The notes beneath the pieces are model-generated. The model did no database searches, was not told where the DNA came from, and saw only the letters and a program-made list of their open reading frames with translations. 31,325 bases of DNA, taken from a virus. The translations under genes were made by a program, and so were the position numbers. Numbering within the stretch: position 1 is the first letter of the stretch; the number at the start of each line of letters is the position of its first letter. This document shows positions 22,901-30,726 of this stretch, piece by piece. Location: positions 1 through 31,325 of the IMG/VR virus record IMGVR_UViG_3300020109_000088; one strand, given 5' to 3'.

Positions 22901-25900
22901 CAGCATCTACACTCTTATCATCAATTTGCTTAACAAGAGTTATATATTCTTGAACAACTGTTTTCCTTACCTCTTCTGGTAAATTTTCAAACTCTGCCCA
23001 ACGAGATAGAATTCCATCTAAGTTTACTCCACCTAACTCTTTAACCTCAGTTAAGGCCTTAAGTGTAAACGGCCCCTTATGGTCTTCTACTTCTTGTAAA
23101 GAGTCTGCCAGGTCTGTTAATCTTTGTTGTGCGTCATCTCCTTCAAAAAATGCCTCTATATCAATTTCTTTATTGTCCATTTTCTGCATAAGCATTAATG
23201 TTGCCATTATTTTTTCTGCTTGTTCTGGATCCTTTTGGGCCATCCTTGTAAGTATTTTAACATTTTTCTTACCAATGTCTTTATTTTTAAATCCTCCGAA
23301 GAAGTTAATAACTTCCATAAACTTTCCTGGATCACTAAACTTAGTTGATACAGTAAGAACCTTGTCTAAGCCTTTTTCATCATCTCCAAACATTTGCATT
23401 AGTGAAACTGCTGCCATTGGACTCATTTGACCAGAGGCAACTATTGTGTCTATCTTTACCTCTAATTCTTTACTATCTAGGTCTGCTGAAGTTTTTAAGA
23501 ATGCATCTGCCATCGGATCATTAGCCCATTTTGTTTTAACTTGAGACTTTAATGAATCAAAGAATGCATCCTCTACGGCCCCTCTCTTGGAAGCAACCTT
23601 AAATGCTTCTACCTGATCCTTTAAAATATCGCCATTTACTTTTCTTAAGTCAGCAGTTTGTGTTACTTGATCATCTTTCATTGTTCGAATTTGGGCTTCT
23701 AGTTTTAATTGTTTTTCTTTATTTGTAGTAGATGCTTTTTCTTTTTCTAACTTAGCAATTTCTTTTTCATATTGAATAGTTAAAGAGTCAATTTGTGATT
23801 GATTTAATTCAAGATTTTGCGTACCAATCGCTGCTGAGCCAGAAGCCATTGATTCTCCTGATGTTTGCTTAAACATTTCTCCAAAAGAGTAGTTTAAAAA
23901 TCCTGGAGCCTTCTGGAAAGCACCCATAACCGCAGTGGGAATTCCTATTCCTGGTATAACGACTTTTGAAAGTTGTGAAGCAACATTGTCAAAAGAATTG
24001 TTGTAACCAGCAAGATTTGTGGCTAAGTTTTTAGATACCTGCTTTCCAGTGTCTCTTTGCTGGTTTACTAAATTAACTCTAGTATTAAGTGGGTCTTTTA
24101 ATAAATCTTGTCCTTCTGGTCCAATTAACTCTAACAATTGTCCACTTATTTGTGCACCTAGTGTTGTATTCTTAAGATTTAATCCTATAGCCTCTGCAAC
24201 GCTATGAGCCTGTTCTGCAGAAAGAACTCCGTCAGAAACATATGCTCCAAGTTGAGTAGCCATTTGACTTGCAGATATTTCAGTTCCGAACCTAACCAGA
24301 CTTTCTTTAAATCCTCCAAGAACGTCTTTGCCTACTTCACTTTCTAAGAATGTAGTTCCAAATCTTTGTTTTCCTCTTTCAAAACCAGTTGTAAATCTGT
24401 CAGAGGCTTGCTGATTTCTTCTTCTAGACATTATCTCAGAAGCACCAACCTTGTCTGTTAGTTCTCCAATCTTTTTCATCTTTTCTGTAGTTGCTGATGT
24501 AGCATCTACTAACTTAGACATTGCTTCAGCATGCTTCTTGCCAGCCTTATCCGCTAAATAGAACGATCCTGCTAATGCAGTTGCAGCAACACCTGCTGCT
24601 ATATATGGATTTGCAAGCATAGGAGCCATACCAGCAACTGCTGAAGCACCCATAAGCGCCATACCAGCCCCAGTGTTTCCAGTCATCATCATACCCATAC
24701 CAGCAGTACCCAAGGCCATTGACATACCACCAGAGTATCTGCCAACTTTTTCTTGACGCATTTGTATTTTTTCTCGTCTTGCATCTTTTCTAGCCTGCTT
24801 TGCTGCTTTTGCTTTTTCTGCTTTGTTCCTTGCTTCATTAATTTTTAATGCTTCGTCATGAGCAGCAGCGATTCTGAGTGATTGTTTAGCACGATATGCT
24901 TCATCTTTTGCTCTTCTTTCTGCTCTTTGTGTTTCATTATCGGCCATTCTTGCTTGTTTTAGTTTATTGGCTGCAATTTTTTCATCATTCTTTTTTTGTC
25001 TTTTTAATGCATCTTTAATTTGCTCTTCAGTAAGATTGCGTCCACTTTGTCGTAATCTTTTGGCTCTTTGTTCGTTTAAACGTTGACCTGCTTCTGGTGC
25101 AGATTCATGACCAGGAATTAAAACACCTCTTGAAGTGCGTAGTGGTGCAATCTTAGACAATGCAGTAATCTGATTTGGTTTTGCAACAATCTCAGGCTTT
25201 TTTACTTTTACAGATCTGGTATCTTTAGTTGGTTTTCTTTTTTTATCAATAGGAATAACATTCGCAGGCAAAGGCTGTGTATTTTGTTTTGTTAGTTTTT
25301 TATATGTTTGATCTAAAACATTATAAAGTACTTCACCAGGTTTAACTCCAACTAGTGACGCTCTTGCATTACGTGAAATTTTTACGTTTTCAGATTGTGT
25401 TGAATCAGAACTTAAATCAAATATGGGCCTTGCTGCTCGCTGTTGCTTTTTATATAAACCAGCCTTAAATTGTTGATCAATTAAATAATCGACAGCCTTT
25501 GCCTGTGAAACTGACCCTAGATTTGGAAAACCTTTTGGCCGTCCGCCCTGTTGCTCTAAAAATGCTTCTGCCCTTATTCTAGCCTGTGCTGCCAACTGAA
25601 CCATCTTGGCCTGATCTGCCGATATCGGATGTTGACCAGACTTTAAGAAAGCACTTGCCTGTTGCAATACTTTTGCTGTCTCACGATCATATAACCTATA
25701 CTGATTATTTGCATTCCACGACAACAATTGTCCTAGCGTTGTGTTTTTTGGATTTGCAACGGAGCCTGGATTAACAAAACTGTTAATTAAATTTCTATCA
25801 AATGTAGCAAAACCACTTAACCATTTTTCCTTACCTATACCAGGCGCTCCAGCAGTTTTAGCAATATGAGATAGTTCGGTTCTTAAAAATTTGTTAATTG

Positions 25901-28900
25901 CCGTTTCAGTGTAACCTAACTCTTTCAATTTTGTTCTAAGGTTTGCTGTAATTTCAGAGGCTTTGTTTGCATTTGTAAATTTTGCTTCTTCGGCCAACAA
26001 TGCCTTCTTCAATGGCCCATCCTTTATATATTGTTTCCAATTTCCACTTTGAGATTTAACCGAAAAGTCTTCACGAAGTTTTGAAATACCCTTAGACTGA
26101 GAAGTATAGTTACCGTGAATTGGACTTGGCATTAAGCCCAGCCTATATAGTGTTTGTGACCTTAAGTAATCGAGCGACTTTCCTGTTTTACCTTTTTCAA
26201 AAGCGTCTTTAAGAAAAGCACCTTTGTCTGGATCAATTAATAATTTTTCTTTAAATAATTTTCTTAAAGTTTCACTTTGAGAAATATCAATTTTGCCATC
26301 TTGTAAAATTCCACTTCTTTGCAATTTCTCGATTGCTTTTTGATATTGACTTGGATTTACTGTTTTTAAAGTAGTAAGTGCAGCGCCTGCATCATTGTTT
26401 ATTTGTTTTATTAATGAAGAAATTTGAGTTTGGTTTTCTCGTTTTGCTACTGCTATTTCCCATGGACTTAGGTTTCCCTTACTATATTGAGGAACTTGTT
26501 GACCTGCCCTTATATGTGCAGCATGAACTTTTGTCCAGTCTGTTTTCAAGCCATTTTCTAATCTTGTAATTACATTTGCATATGCTTGCTTTTCTAATGC
26601 ATCAAGATTTTGAAAATTTTTACCACTAGATATTTCTTTTTTATACAAAGGAAGTACTCTTCTAATTTCATCTTTTATTGCTTGATCATATTGTTGTGGA
26701 GACATTTTGGATGCAAGCGCTGATGTTTGTTGTGCAAAAAACTTTTTAGATCCGCCCTTAAACGCTAAGGTATTGGCAAGAGCAGTTTGTTCCATCGATG
26801 GCATAGTTAGTGAGATTTCTCTAAAGCCAGAACCTTTAGGAAATACATATGCATTGCTTGGGTCTGGAGCACTCCTTCCAGAAACATTGCTCATTTGTAA
26901 ATCTCTGTCAGCACGAATTGAAGAAGCAACTAATTGCTTAACCATATCTTTTTGAGTAAATTTACCAGTCATACCTTCTGGACCAAACTTTTTATCATAT
27001 TTTGAAACAAGTGCTAAATACGATCTTTTACCTTCTGGATCAGTAGGATCTAAAATTTTTACAAGTTTAGGCTTTGGTGCACTAATTCCATGAAGTCTAG
27101 TTAAGTCATTTGACCTAATGTCTCCCATAGCGGTTGACGGACTCATGGTTGGTTTTACAACTACTAATTTTCCATCTTTTTGTTTATATACCCCGCCTAC
27201 GCCCTTTACTGGGAAACTATAGCCAGTAAATGGTTTGACTAATTCTCCCATGTCTTGTACTTTCATCTTAGCATATTGACCAACGTTTGCATCTCTAGAT
27301 ATCTTTTCTGCTACCTGTCTTGCTTGAGTTGTCTCACTAAATTTTTTAGGCATTCCGATATCTACTGCGCCTGACTGTTTTACTGGGTGCGAACTACCCC
27401 AAGGCAGCAATCCTTTACTATATCCAGGAACTTTATCTGCAAACATTGCATGTATGAGTCCACGATACTTTTCAGAAGTCTTTGCAGGTATAATTGCTTC
27501 GCCTGGAGAAACCATTGCTGGTACAACATCTCCAGCACCTTTTGGACCTGGAACGCTAACAACTCCCTCTTCATATTTTTTAACTGGTGGAACTTGAGGA
27601 AGTTTGGATACAGCACCTCTTGCTCCACTTAATCCTCCAGTAAACAATGTTGGATTTTGTAAAGCCATAGCCCTCATCTGAGTAGCCATTTGTTGATATG
27701 CTGATGCTAATTGTAAAGCAGCAACTTTTTCAATATTAAAAACTTCTGTCAATCTTGTATGTGTATTATGAAGTGCTTGTCCTGCTGCTTGTTGTTCTAT
27801 TTGTTCTTGAGTCACGTAATTAAAACCAGCACCCAGAATTGTTGTTTGTCCATTAAGTTTAGCAATTCCGCCACGTATTACTGAAAATAATTTAATTAAA
27901 TTGGCCAAACCATTCATTAATAAACCAAATGTCATCAGAACAATTGGTCCCAAACCTGCAACAATACCAATAATTATGGCTATAACTTTTTTTGTATGAT
28001 CTCCAAGTGAATTAAATTTTTCAAATAGTCCACCAAAAAACTTTACAATAGGAGTGATTGCTTCAAGAAATGCTTTTCCTAATGGCATAATATCTTGCTT
28101 AAAGTTTTCTACAGCAGCCTGGAATTTAACACCGACAGACTCTTCTATCTTCTTCATTTCTCGCTCAGATAGAACTGCTAATTCTTCTACAGATGCGCCA
28201 GCAAGATCAAATGCCCTGGCAGCCTGCGTTCCATCTTTTGAAACATTTTGAAATAATGTTGATAAACGAGCAAACTGGAACTTACCAAATAGTTGCTCAA
28301 TTGCCCTTGCACGATTTAAAGGATCTAATGTGTCTAGCGCTCTAGAAAATCCTACAACAGTTCCTTTAAGATCTCCTTGATTTGCCTCAACAATTCCTTT
28401 AATGTTAATGCCCATTTTACCAAGCATCTCGCTTGCTTTTTCTGTTGGGTTAATAAGAGATGCAAGACCAGACTTTAATGCGTTAGCGCCCTCTGATGCA
28501 TTAATGCCACCTTCTTTCATGGCAGTAAGGAAGAATGCTAAATCTTCTACACTACCTCCAAGTTGTTTAACGATTGGTGCTGCTTTAGGAATAGCAATTG
28601 TTAAATCTTCAATGGATAAAACAGTTTGGTTTTCTACTGCGTTTAAAAAATTAATCTTTTCTGCTAACTGTTCACTAGACAAGCCAAATGCATTTTGTAA
28701 AGAAATAGTTGTTTCAAGTGCTTGTTGTTGTTCTACTTGACCAAGAACTGCAAGTTTTGTTGCTGTTTCTACTTGTCTTGTTAGATCTTCCCCTTGGAAA
28801 CCTGCTGCTGCTGCAGTTGCAGCCATGTCCATTGTATCTACTACGGCTACACCAAATTTTGTATATTCTTCTGCAAGTTTTCTAACATTTTGCACTGCCT

Positions 28901-29639
28901 CGTCTATTTGTGCATCATTAGTAAAAGCATCTCCATAAACACGTCTAAATTTAACTGTAGCCTTTTCTAAATCTCTAAAGGCTTTAGCAGCATATCCCCC
29001 AAGCAATGCCAAAGGCATAGTTAAACCAACCATCAACTGACGACCAGCCCATTGAGTGTTTTTACCAAAATTTAATAATTGTGTAGATCCTTGCCTTAGT
29101 AATTGATTTAAAAATTGTTGTCTTTGTGCTGCATATTGTATTCTAGTACCAAGTTCTGTAAATCTGCCATTAGCCATCATCAATGTTCTTGGCATAATAC
29201 GCATTGCTTCCATAAATCCGCCCTGCGCTTTAGCCATTTGGATATACTGTGCTTGTAATGCCTTTACTCTATCTCTACGAGCACGATTAATAATTTCTCG
29301 TTCTCGTGCAAATGCTCTACCTAAAACCTTTGTGTTGGCTGTAGCAGCAGCCATACTGTATCTGTAGTATTCTCTAAGTGATAATTTATTTTTTTCTAGT
29401 GCGCTTGTAAACGCCATAGTGCTTGATGCAACTTTTGCTTGGCTTACAGCAAATTTTCCTGTTGCACCTATAGACTGGAATAATTGAGCATTTAAACCTT
29501 TTTGTGCATTTGCAGCAGCCAGGTTGCCCTCAGCAAGAGTCTGATGAAATTTACTGAGGCCCGCCTGTAATCTGCGTAATTGTGCTAAAGCGTCGGCAGT
29601 ATTAAAGTTGACATTAATATTAGAATTTACATCTGCCAA
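19914..29639 (-). CDS. Tail tape measure protein (3241 residues)
   Basis: Sets tail length and is ejected into the cell during infection. Residues 1-190 are coiled helices. Residues about 195-510 are the TP901-type core (QLMVGLTMPLALLGGYAAKA; AATAAAAGFQGEDL). A hydrophobic span lies at 551-590. The motif VVPAMVSPGEAIIP is at 705-718 and TVPAMLTPGEFVMS at 3164-3177. A kinase-like segment sits at 800-990, a basic charged coiled coil at 1500-1633 (KKNDEKIAANKLKQARM), and a Gly/Met/Ala-rich membrane-active segment at 1636-1697. Long coiled coils follow at 1940-3000, then a collagen-like repeat at 3032-3048. The start is TTG 29639 with GAGGTG eight bases upstream. By the rule of about 0.15 nm per residue the tail would be near 480 nm, less if the globular inserts do not contribute. 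Confidence 0.95.
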   Translation of the reverse strand: MADVNSNINVNFNTADALAQLRRLQAGLSKFHQTLAEGNLAAANAQKGLNAQLFQSIGATGKFAVSQAKVASSTMAFTSALEKNKLSLREYYRYSMAAATANTKVLGRAFAREREIINRARRDRVKALQAQYIQMAKAQGGFMEAMRIMPRTLMMANGRFTELGTRIQYAAQRQQFLNQLLRQGSTQLLNFGKNTQWAGRQLMVGLTMPLALLGGYAAKAFRDLEKATVKFRRVYGDAFTNDAQIDEAVQNVRKLAEEYTKFGVAVVDTMDMAATAAAAGFQGEDLTRQVETATKLAVLGQVEQQQALETTISLQNAFGLSSEQLAEKINFLNAVENQTVLSIEDLTIAIPKAAPIVKQLGGSVEDLAFFLTAMKEGGINASEGANALKSGLASLINPTEKASEMLGKMGINIKGIVEANQGDLKGTVVGFSRALDTLDPLNRARAIEQLFGKFQFARLSTLFQNVSKDGTQAARAFDLAGASVEELAVLSEREMKKIEESVGVKFQAAVENFKQDIMPLGKAFLEAITPIVKFFGGLFEKFNSLGDHTKKVIAIIIGIVAGLGPIVLMTFGLLMNGLANLIKLFSVIRGGIAKLNGQTTILGAGFNYVTQEQIEQQAAGQALHNTHTRLTEVFNIEKVAALQLASAYQQMATQMRAMALQNPTLFTGGLSGARGAVSKLPQVPPVKKYEEGVVSVPGPKGAGDVVPAMVSPGEAIIPAKTSEKYRGLIHAMFADKVPGYSKGLLPWGSSHPVKQSGAVDIGMPKKFSETTQARQVAEKISRDANVGQYAKMKVQDMGELVKPFTGYSFPVKGVGGVYKQKDGKLVVVKPTMSPSTAMGDIRSNDLTRLHGISAPKPKLVKILDPTDPEGKRSYLALVSKYDKKFGPEGMTGKFTQKDMVKQLVASSIRADRDLQMSNVSGRSAPDPSNAYVFPKGSGFREISLTMPSMEQTALANTLAFKGGSKKFFAQQTSALASKMSPQQYDQAIKDEIRRVLPLYKKEISSGKNFQNLDALEKQAYANVITRLENGLKTDWTKVHAAHIRAGQQVPQYSKGNLSPWEIAVAKRENQTQISSLIKQINNDAGAALTTLKTVNPSQYQKAIEKLQRSGILQDGKIDISQSETLRKLFKEKLLIDPDKGAFLKDAFEKGKTGKSLDYLRSQTLYRLGLMPSPIHGNYTSQSKGISKLREDFSVKSQSGNWKQYIKDGPLKKALLAEEAKFTNANKASEITANLRTKLKELGYTETAINKFLRTELSHIAKTAGAPGIGKEKWLSGFATFDRNLINSFVNPGSVANPKNTTLGQLLSWNANNQYRLYDRETAKVLQQASAFLKSGQHPISADQAKMVQLAAQARIRAEAFLEQQGGRPKGFPNLGSVSQAKAVDYLIDQQFKAGLYKKQQRAARPIFDLSSDSTQSENVKISRNARASLVGVKPGEVLYNVLDQTYKKLTKQNTQPLPANVIPIDKKRKPTKDTRSVKVKKPEIVAKPNQITALSKIAPLRTSRGVLIPGHESAPEAGQRLNEQRAKRLRQSGRNLTEEQIKDALKRQKKNDEKIAANKLKQARMADNETQRAERRAKDEAYRAKQSLRIAAAHDEALKINEARNKAEKAKAAKQARKDARREKIQMRQEKVGRYSGGMSMALGTAGMGMMMTGNTGAGMALMGASAVAGMAPMLANPYIAAGVAATALAGSFYLADKAGKKHAEAMSKLVDATSATTEKMKKIGELTDKVGASEIMSRRRNQQASDRFTTGFERGKQRFGTTFLESEVGKDVLGGFKESLVRFGTEISASQMATQLGAYVSDGVLSAEQAHSVAEAIGLNLKNTTLGAQISGQLLELIGPEGQDLLKDPLNTRVNLVNQQRDTGKQVSKNLATNLAGYNNSFDNVASQLSKVVIPGIGIPTAVMGAFQKAPGFLNYSFGEMFKQTSGESMASGSAAIGTQNLELNQSQIDSLTIQYEKEIAKLEKEKASTTNKEKQLKLEAQIRTMKDDQVTQTADLRKVNGDILKDQVEAFKVASKRGAVEDAFFDSLKSQVKTKWANDPMADAFLKTSADLDSKELEVKIDTIVASGQMSPMAAVSLMQMFGDDEKGLDKVLTVSTKFSDPGKFMEVINFFGGFKNKDIGKKNVKILTRMAQKDPEQAEKIMATLMLMQKMDNKEIDIEAFFEGDDAQQRLTDLADSLQEVEDHKGPFTLKALTEVKELGGVNLDGILSRWAEFENLPEEVRKTVVQEYITLVKQIDDKSVDAEIARRVKAAGGAETLRDYYATEAGRESVRRDMAGIDTMQKVKQDIASNNANEYEGQDKGGKKADPFEDIMKRLKNVRNAAINAAGGFKELQKAIAAAGSKSVANKFVGIEQQLMKKGYSDDFINYITNLDPEAQKEFGFTATKKGKKKYKEFDYEKGKMVTRTQKYKKGDFVLTDKGNAMRQGMDKAVVGEFQVEQQKVIKNINQQNKAYATLRAAGLSNLEIEKAMENQTYVTAIATGKITAQELKTNNVLTQQRILREQIKGLVDKTKTNETRIDALKKTPDLINFLSGLKTIDATGKEVSLSMASIYDAIQDPEDLISMIAIMDQIKSGTGDTQKLMKDLFNLISTSESAKDLEKNLLTPLEKFQKAYDAAMKVFDAYKTMDEYTLKSNVTGMADSTGVNQFNGKTFKQLSRSKTESDEALAAMNAELAIYEHQISMISDEIEKIERSVENMDVKELNLTVDGKKVTGKLKYVLEDLKEQISDWEREIEMKYDRPIKTLQEESNVLSHDLEVMNYQAGKISDRYDEQAEALEEVQKVNESIIRQQEQQLDLADALTQGDISAAARAAQAMRASNAQDFATGQGDALTQARDNAIKGLTNANGLTKDQIEERRWQISQQIYALENDPQKLALEKSILEAKDAIYAIEEKREGLLLAIRAHEEKIYEIEQNKILPLQTAINLETTKNLALDYQLTVLGNIIAANDRNREVAGQTREQWEEILAQQTLIDEKLRKQIKEALDGFNADSSTAAQTWAKIKSLYDEIKSKTVTITVNYETGGSSGGNGATGSTGATGATGATGFTSAQAAASYAAAKAAGDLNAAALAAAKVNPSVLAAAESGAIGAASIASQLKKAEQQQKFYSTYASFKAKEIADAAKFSKTAVSTTPIHAGSIKFKSAGGLITKYFAAGGMPLGTDTVPAMLTPGEFVMSKYAVNTHGIDTMKAINGGESVGDSVYNYSISVNVKSDANPDEIAQAVMTNIQRVNSQKLRSVRL
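20103..20168 (-). other. Tape measure PAM(L)TPGE motif, C-terminal copy
   Basis: Residues 3158-3179 carry the motif GTDTVPAMLTPGEFVM, a widespread tape measure signature near the C-terminus. A degenerate copy lies at residues 705-718, about 2460 residues earlier. Confidence 0.7.
20496..20546 (-). repeat. Collagen-like GAT repeat in tape measure C-terminus
   Basis: Residues 3032-3048 read GATGSTGATGATGATGF: five Gly-x-Thr triplets, encoded by a short nine-base imperfect repeat. An Ala-rich helix follows (about 3051-3100). Such repeats often form triple helices or flexible linkers and vary in number between relatives. Confidence 0.75.
26479..26495 (-). repeat. Linker repeat, downstream copy (VPQYSKG)
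   Basis: Seventeen bases encoding part of VPQYSKGNLSPW (residues 1049-1060). It matches 15 of 17 bases of a copy at 27415-27431 in the same gene and frame. The two copies flank the kinase-like segment. Confidence 0.5.
26670..27242 (-). other. Kinase-like segment embedded in the tape measure
   Basis: Residues 800-990. VGGVYKQKDGKLVVVKP (814-830) has the strand-turn-strand pattern with a Val-Lys-Pro lysine, as in PI4K type II and HipA-like kinases. HGISAPKPKLVKI (850-862) and YLALVSKYD (874-882) match the following strands. VASSIRADRDLQMSNV (904-919) has the DRxxxxN-like catalytic loop pattern, with D911, R912, D913 and N918. A clear metal-binding DFG-type Asp is not evident afterwards; D926 is the only nearby candidate. 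By eye this is a kinase-fold candidate, active or degenerate. It could also be an unrelated alpha/beta insertion. Confidence 0.35.
27411..27527 (-). other. Tape measure SPGE motif, internal copy
   Basis: Residues 705-743, containing VVPAMVSPGEAIIPAKTSEK and then ADKVPGYSKG. It repeats the C-terminal VPAMLTPGEFVMS motif and leads directly into the linker repeat and the kinase-like segment. Confidence 0.65.
27415..27431 (-). repeat. Linker repeat, upstream copy (VPGYSKG)
   Basis: Seventeen bases encoding part of VPGYSKGLLPW (residues 737-747), matching the copy at 26479-26495 at 15 of 17 positions. Both keep a V-P-x-Y-S-K-G-x-L core followed shortly by P-W. Confidence 0.5.
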
Positions 29640-29647
29640 TTCCTTTG

Positions 29648-29653
29648 CACCTC
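29648..29653 (-). promoter_or_regulatory. Ribosome-binding site for the tape measure TTG start
   Basis: The minus strand reads GAGGTG eight bases before TTG 29639. No ATG lies between the previous stop and residue 75, so this site decides the TTG start. Confidence 0.65.
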
Positions 29654-29663
29654 TTTATTTAAT

Positions 29664-29990
29664 TTATTTTGTCAAACCAGCAACAACTGATGCTTCGGCA
29701 TTCTGGAATCCAGATGCTGCATCAATTATTTGATAAACTGTAGGAAGATCTAATAGTTCTTCCAGTTGATCTCTTTCGTCTGCCAATTCTGGCTTATATT
29801 GTTTCATTGCAATCTGGACACAATCCATCAAAATATCCATGGACTTATCGTTGTCGTCTGAAACCGCAGCCAATTCTGCGAACTTTACCATAAAAGGTCT
29901 TAGAAGAGACAACTTAAGCGCTCTAACTGGGACCTCTGTGTTGTCGACTAACGTAATTGTTTTCTTATTATCTTTAGGCTTTTCGGCCAT
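29664..29990 (-). CDS. Tail assembly chaperone, second copy
   Basis: A 108-residue helical protein paralogous to the N-terminal half of the preceding gene. Shared segments are LVDNTEVPVRALKLSLLRPF against LIDGTELYITPLKIKFLKLF, and IAMKQYKPEL...LDLPTVYQIIDAASG against IAMRQYYPQI...IDMPTVYQILDYAAG. It sits immediately before the tape measure gene, as expected of chaperones that coat the tape measure during tail assembly. Start ATG 29990 has AAGGAGGA upstream. It ends at VVAGLTK without the C-terminal extension of its paralog, so it is the short (G-like) form. No slippery heptamer is evident near the end, and two in-frame stops separate it from the tape measure gene in the same frame. Confidence 0.75.
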   Translation of the reverse strand: MAEKPKDNKKTITLVDNTEVPVRALKLSLLRPFMVKFAELAAVSDDNDKSMDILMDCVQIAMKQYKPELADERDQLEELLDLPTVYQIIDAASGFQNAEASVVAGLTK

Positions 29991-30014
29991 TGTTCCTCCT
30001 TAAGGTATGAATAA

Positions 30015-30020
30015 ATTATA
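30015..30020 (-). promoter_or_regulatory. TATAAT -10-like box before the second chaperone
   Basis: The minus strand reads GGTATAAT in the 43-base gap between the two chaperone genes, with CTGAAA 18 bases upstream as a weak -35. A short GGTAT/ATACC inverted repeat surrounds it. AAGGAGGA and ATG 29990 follow about 25 bases on. Confidence 0.35.
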
Positions 30021-30033
30021 CCATAGAGGCATT

Positions 30034-30720
30034 TTATTTTTCAGTTAGATCCTCATAATCTAAGCCCAAACCAATACCAAACCCTGCTTGCTGTGCATTT
30101 ACTCCCTGTAGGGCTAATATGTCATTTGAATTAGTTGCCTTACCCTTGCTAAATACCCTGGCTTTCATTTCGTCCCAGGCGTTGCCCTTCTTGGTTTGTT
30201 TATCTAAATCTACACCTTGCATAGCAGCAAGAAATTTTTTATGAGAATAATCTAGGTCTCTTTTTATCTTAAGGGTAGCAACTATTTCGGGCATTGACAT
30301 AGATGACTCTAATTCTTCGTAATCTTTCCAAATACCGAGCAAAAACACCTCTGACTCTAGTTCTGCCAAATCTAATTCATCCCAGGTTGATCCGCTTTCG
30401 GTTGCCTGTTTTTTTACTGTATCCTCGGACTTTTCATTAATTTTAATTCCTGCAGCATAATCTAATATTTGATAAACGGTTGGCATGTCTATATTATCCT
30501 CTAATTCTTTTTGTGTTTTGATTTGCGGATAATACTGTCTCATTGCGATTACTGCACATTTTGCTAAAGCGTCTATAGCCTGATCATCATTTTTGGCAGA
30601 TTTAACATTTTCAAATTCTACTAAAAATAATTTTAAAAATTTTATCTTTAACGGAGTTATATATAATTCTGTTCCGTCTATTAATTCTACAACACTGCTT
30701 TTATATATTTCTGTAGGCAT
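30034..30720 (-). CDS. Tail assembly chaperone, first and longer copy
   Basis: A 228-residue protein. The N-terminal half (about 1-93) is the chaperone domain shared with the following gene. The C-terminal half (about 115-228) has LLGIWKDYEELESSMSMP, LDYSHKKFLAAMQGVDL and NDILALQGVNAQQAGFG, a pattern I recall from tail assembly chaperones of large actinobacteriophages. In many phages the long form arises by a programmed -1 frameshift. Here both halves are in one frame, so none is needed. It probably binds the tape measure and tube protein. ATG 30720 lacks a Shine-Dalgarno sequence, but TATAAT lies six bases upstream, so translation may start on a leaderless transcript. A terminator-like hairpin precedes it. 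Confidence 0.8.
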   Translation of the reverse strand: MPTEIYKSSVVELIDGTELYITPLKIKFLKLFLVEFENVKSAKNDDQAIDALAKCAVIAMRQYYPQIKTQKELEDNIDMPTVYQILDYAAGIKINEKSEDTVKKQATESGSTWDELDLAELESEVFLLGIWKDYEELESSMSMPEIVATLKIKRDLDYSHKKFLAAMQGVDLDKQTKKGNAWDEMKARVFSKGKATNSNDILALQGVNAQQAGFGIGLGLDYEDLTEK

Positions 30721-30726
30721 ATAACT

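Noticed and set aside
28402-28740. 112-codon open frame on the plus strand
   Set aside because: Antisense to the tape measure core and lacks features of a coding gene. It is a by-product of helical, low-stop codon use.
29639-29666. Possible readthrough or frameshift fusing the short chaperone to the tape measure
   Set aside because: The two are in the same frame, but two in-frame TAA stops lie between them, and the tape measure has its own GAGGTG and TTG start.
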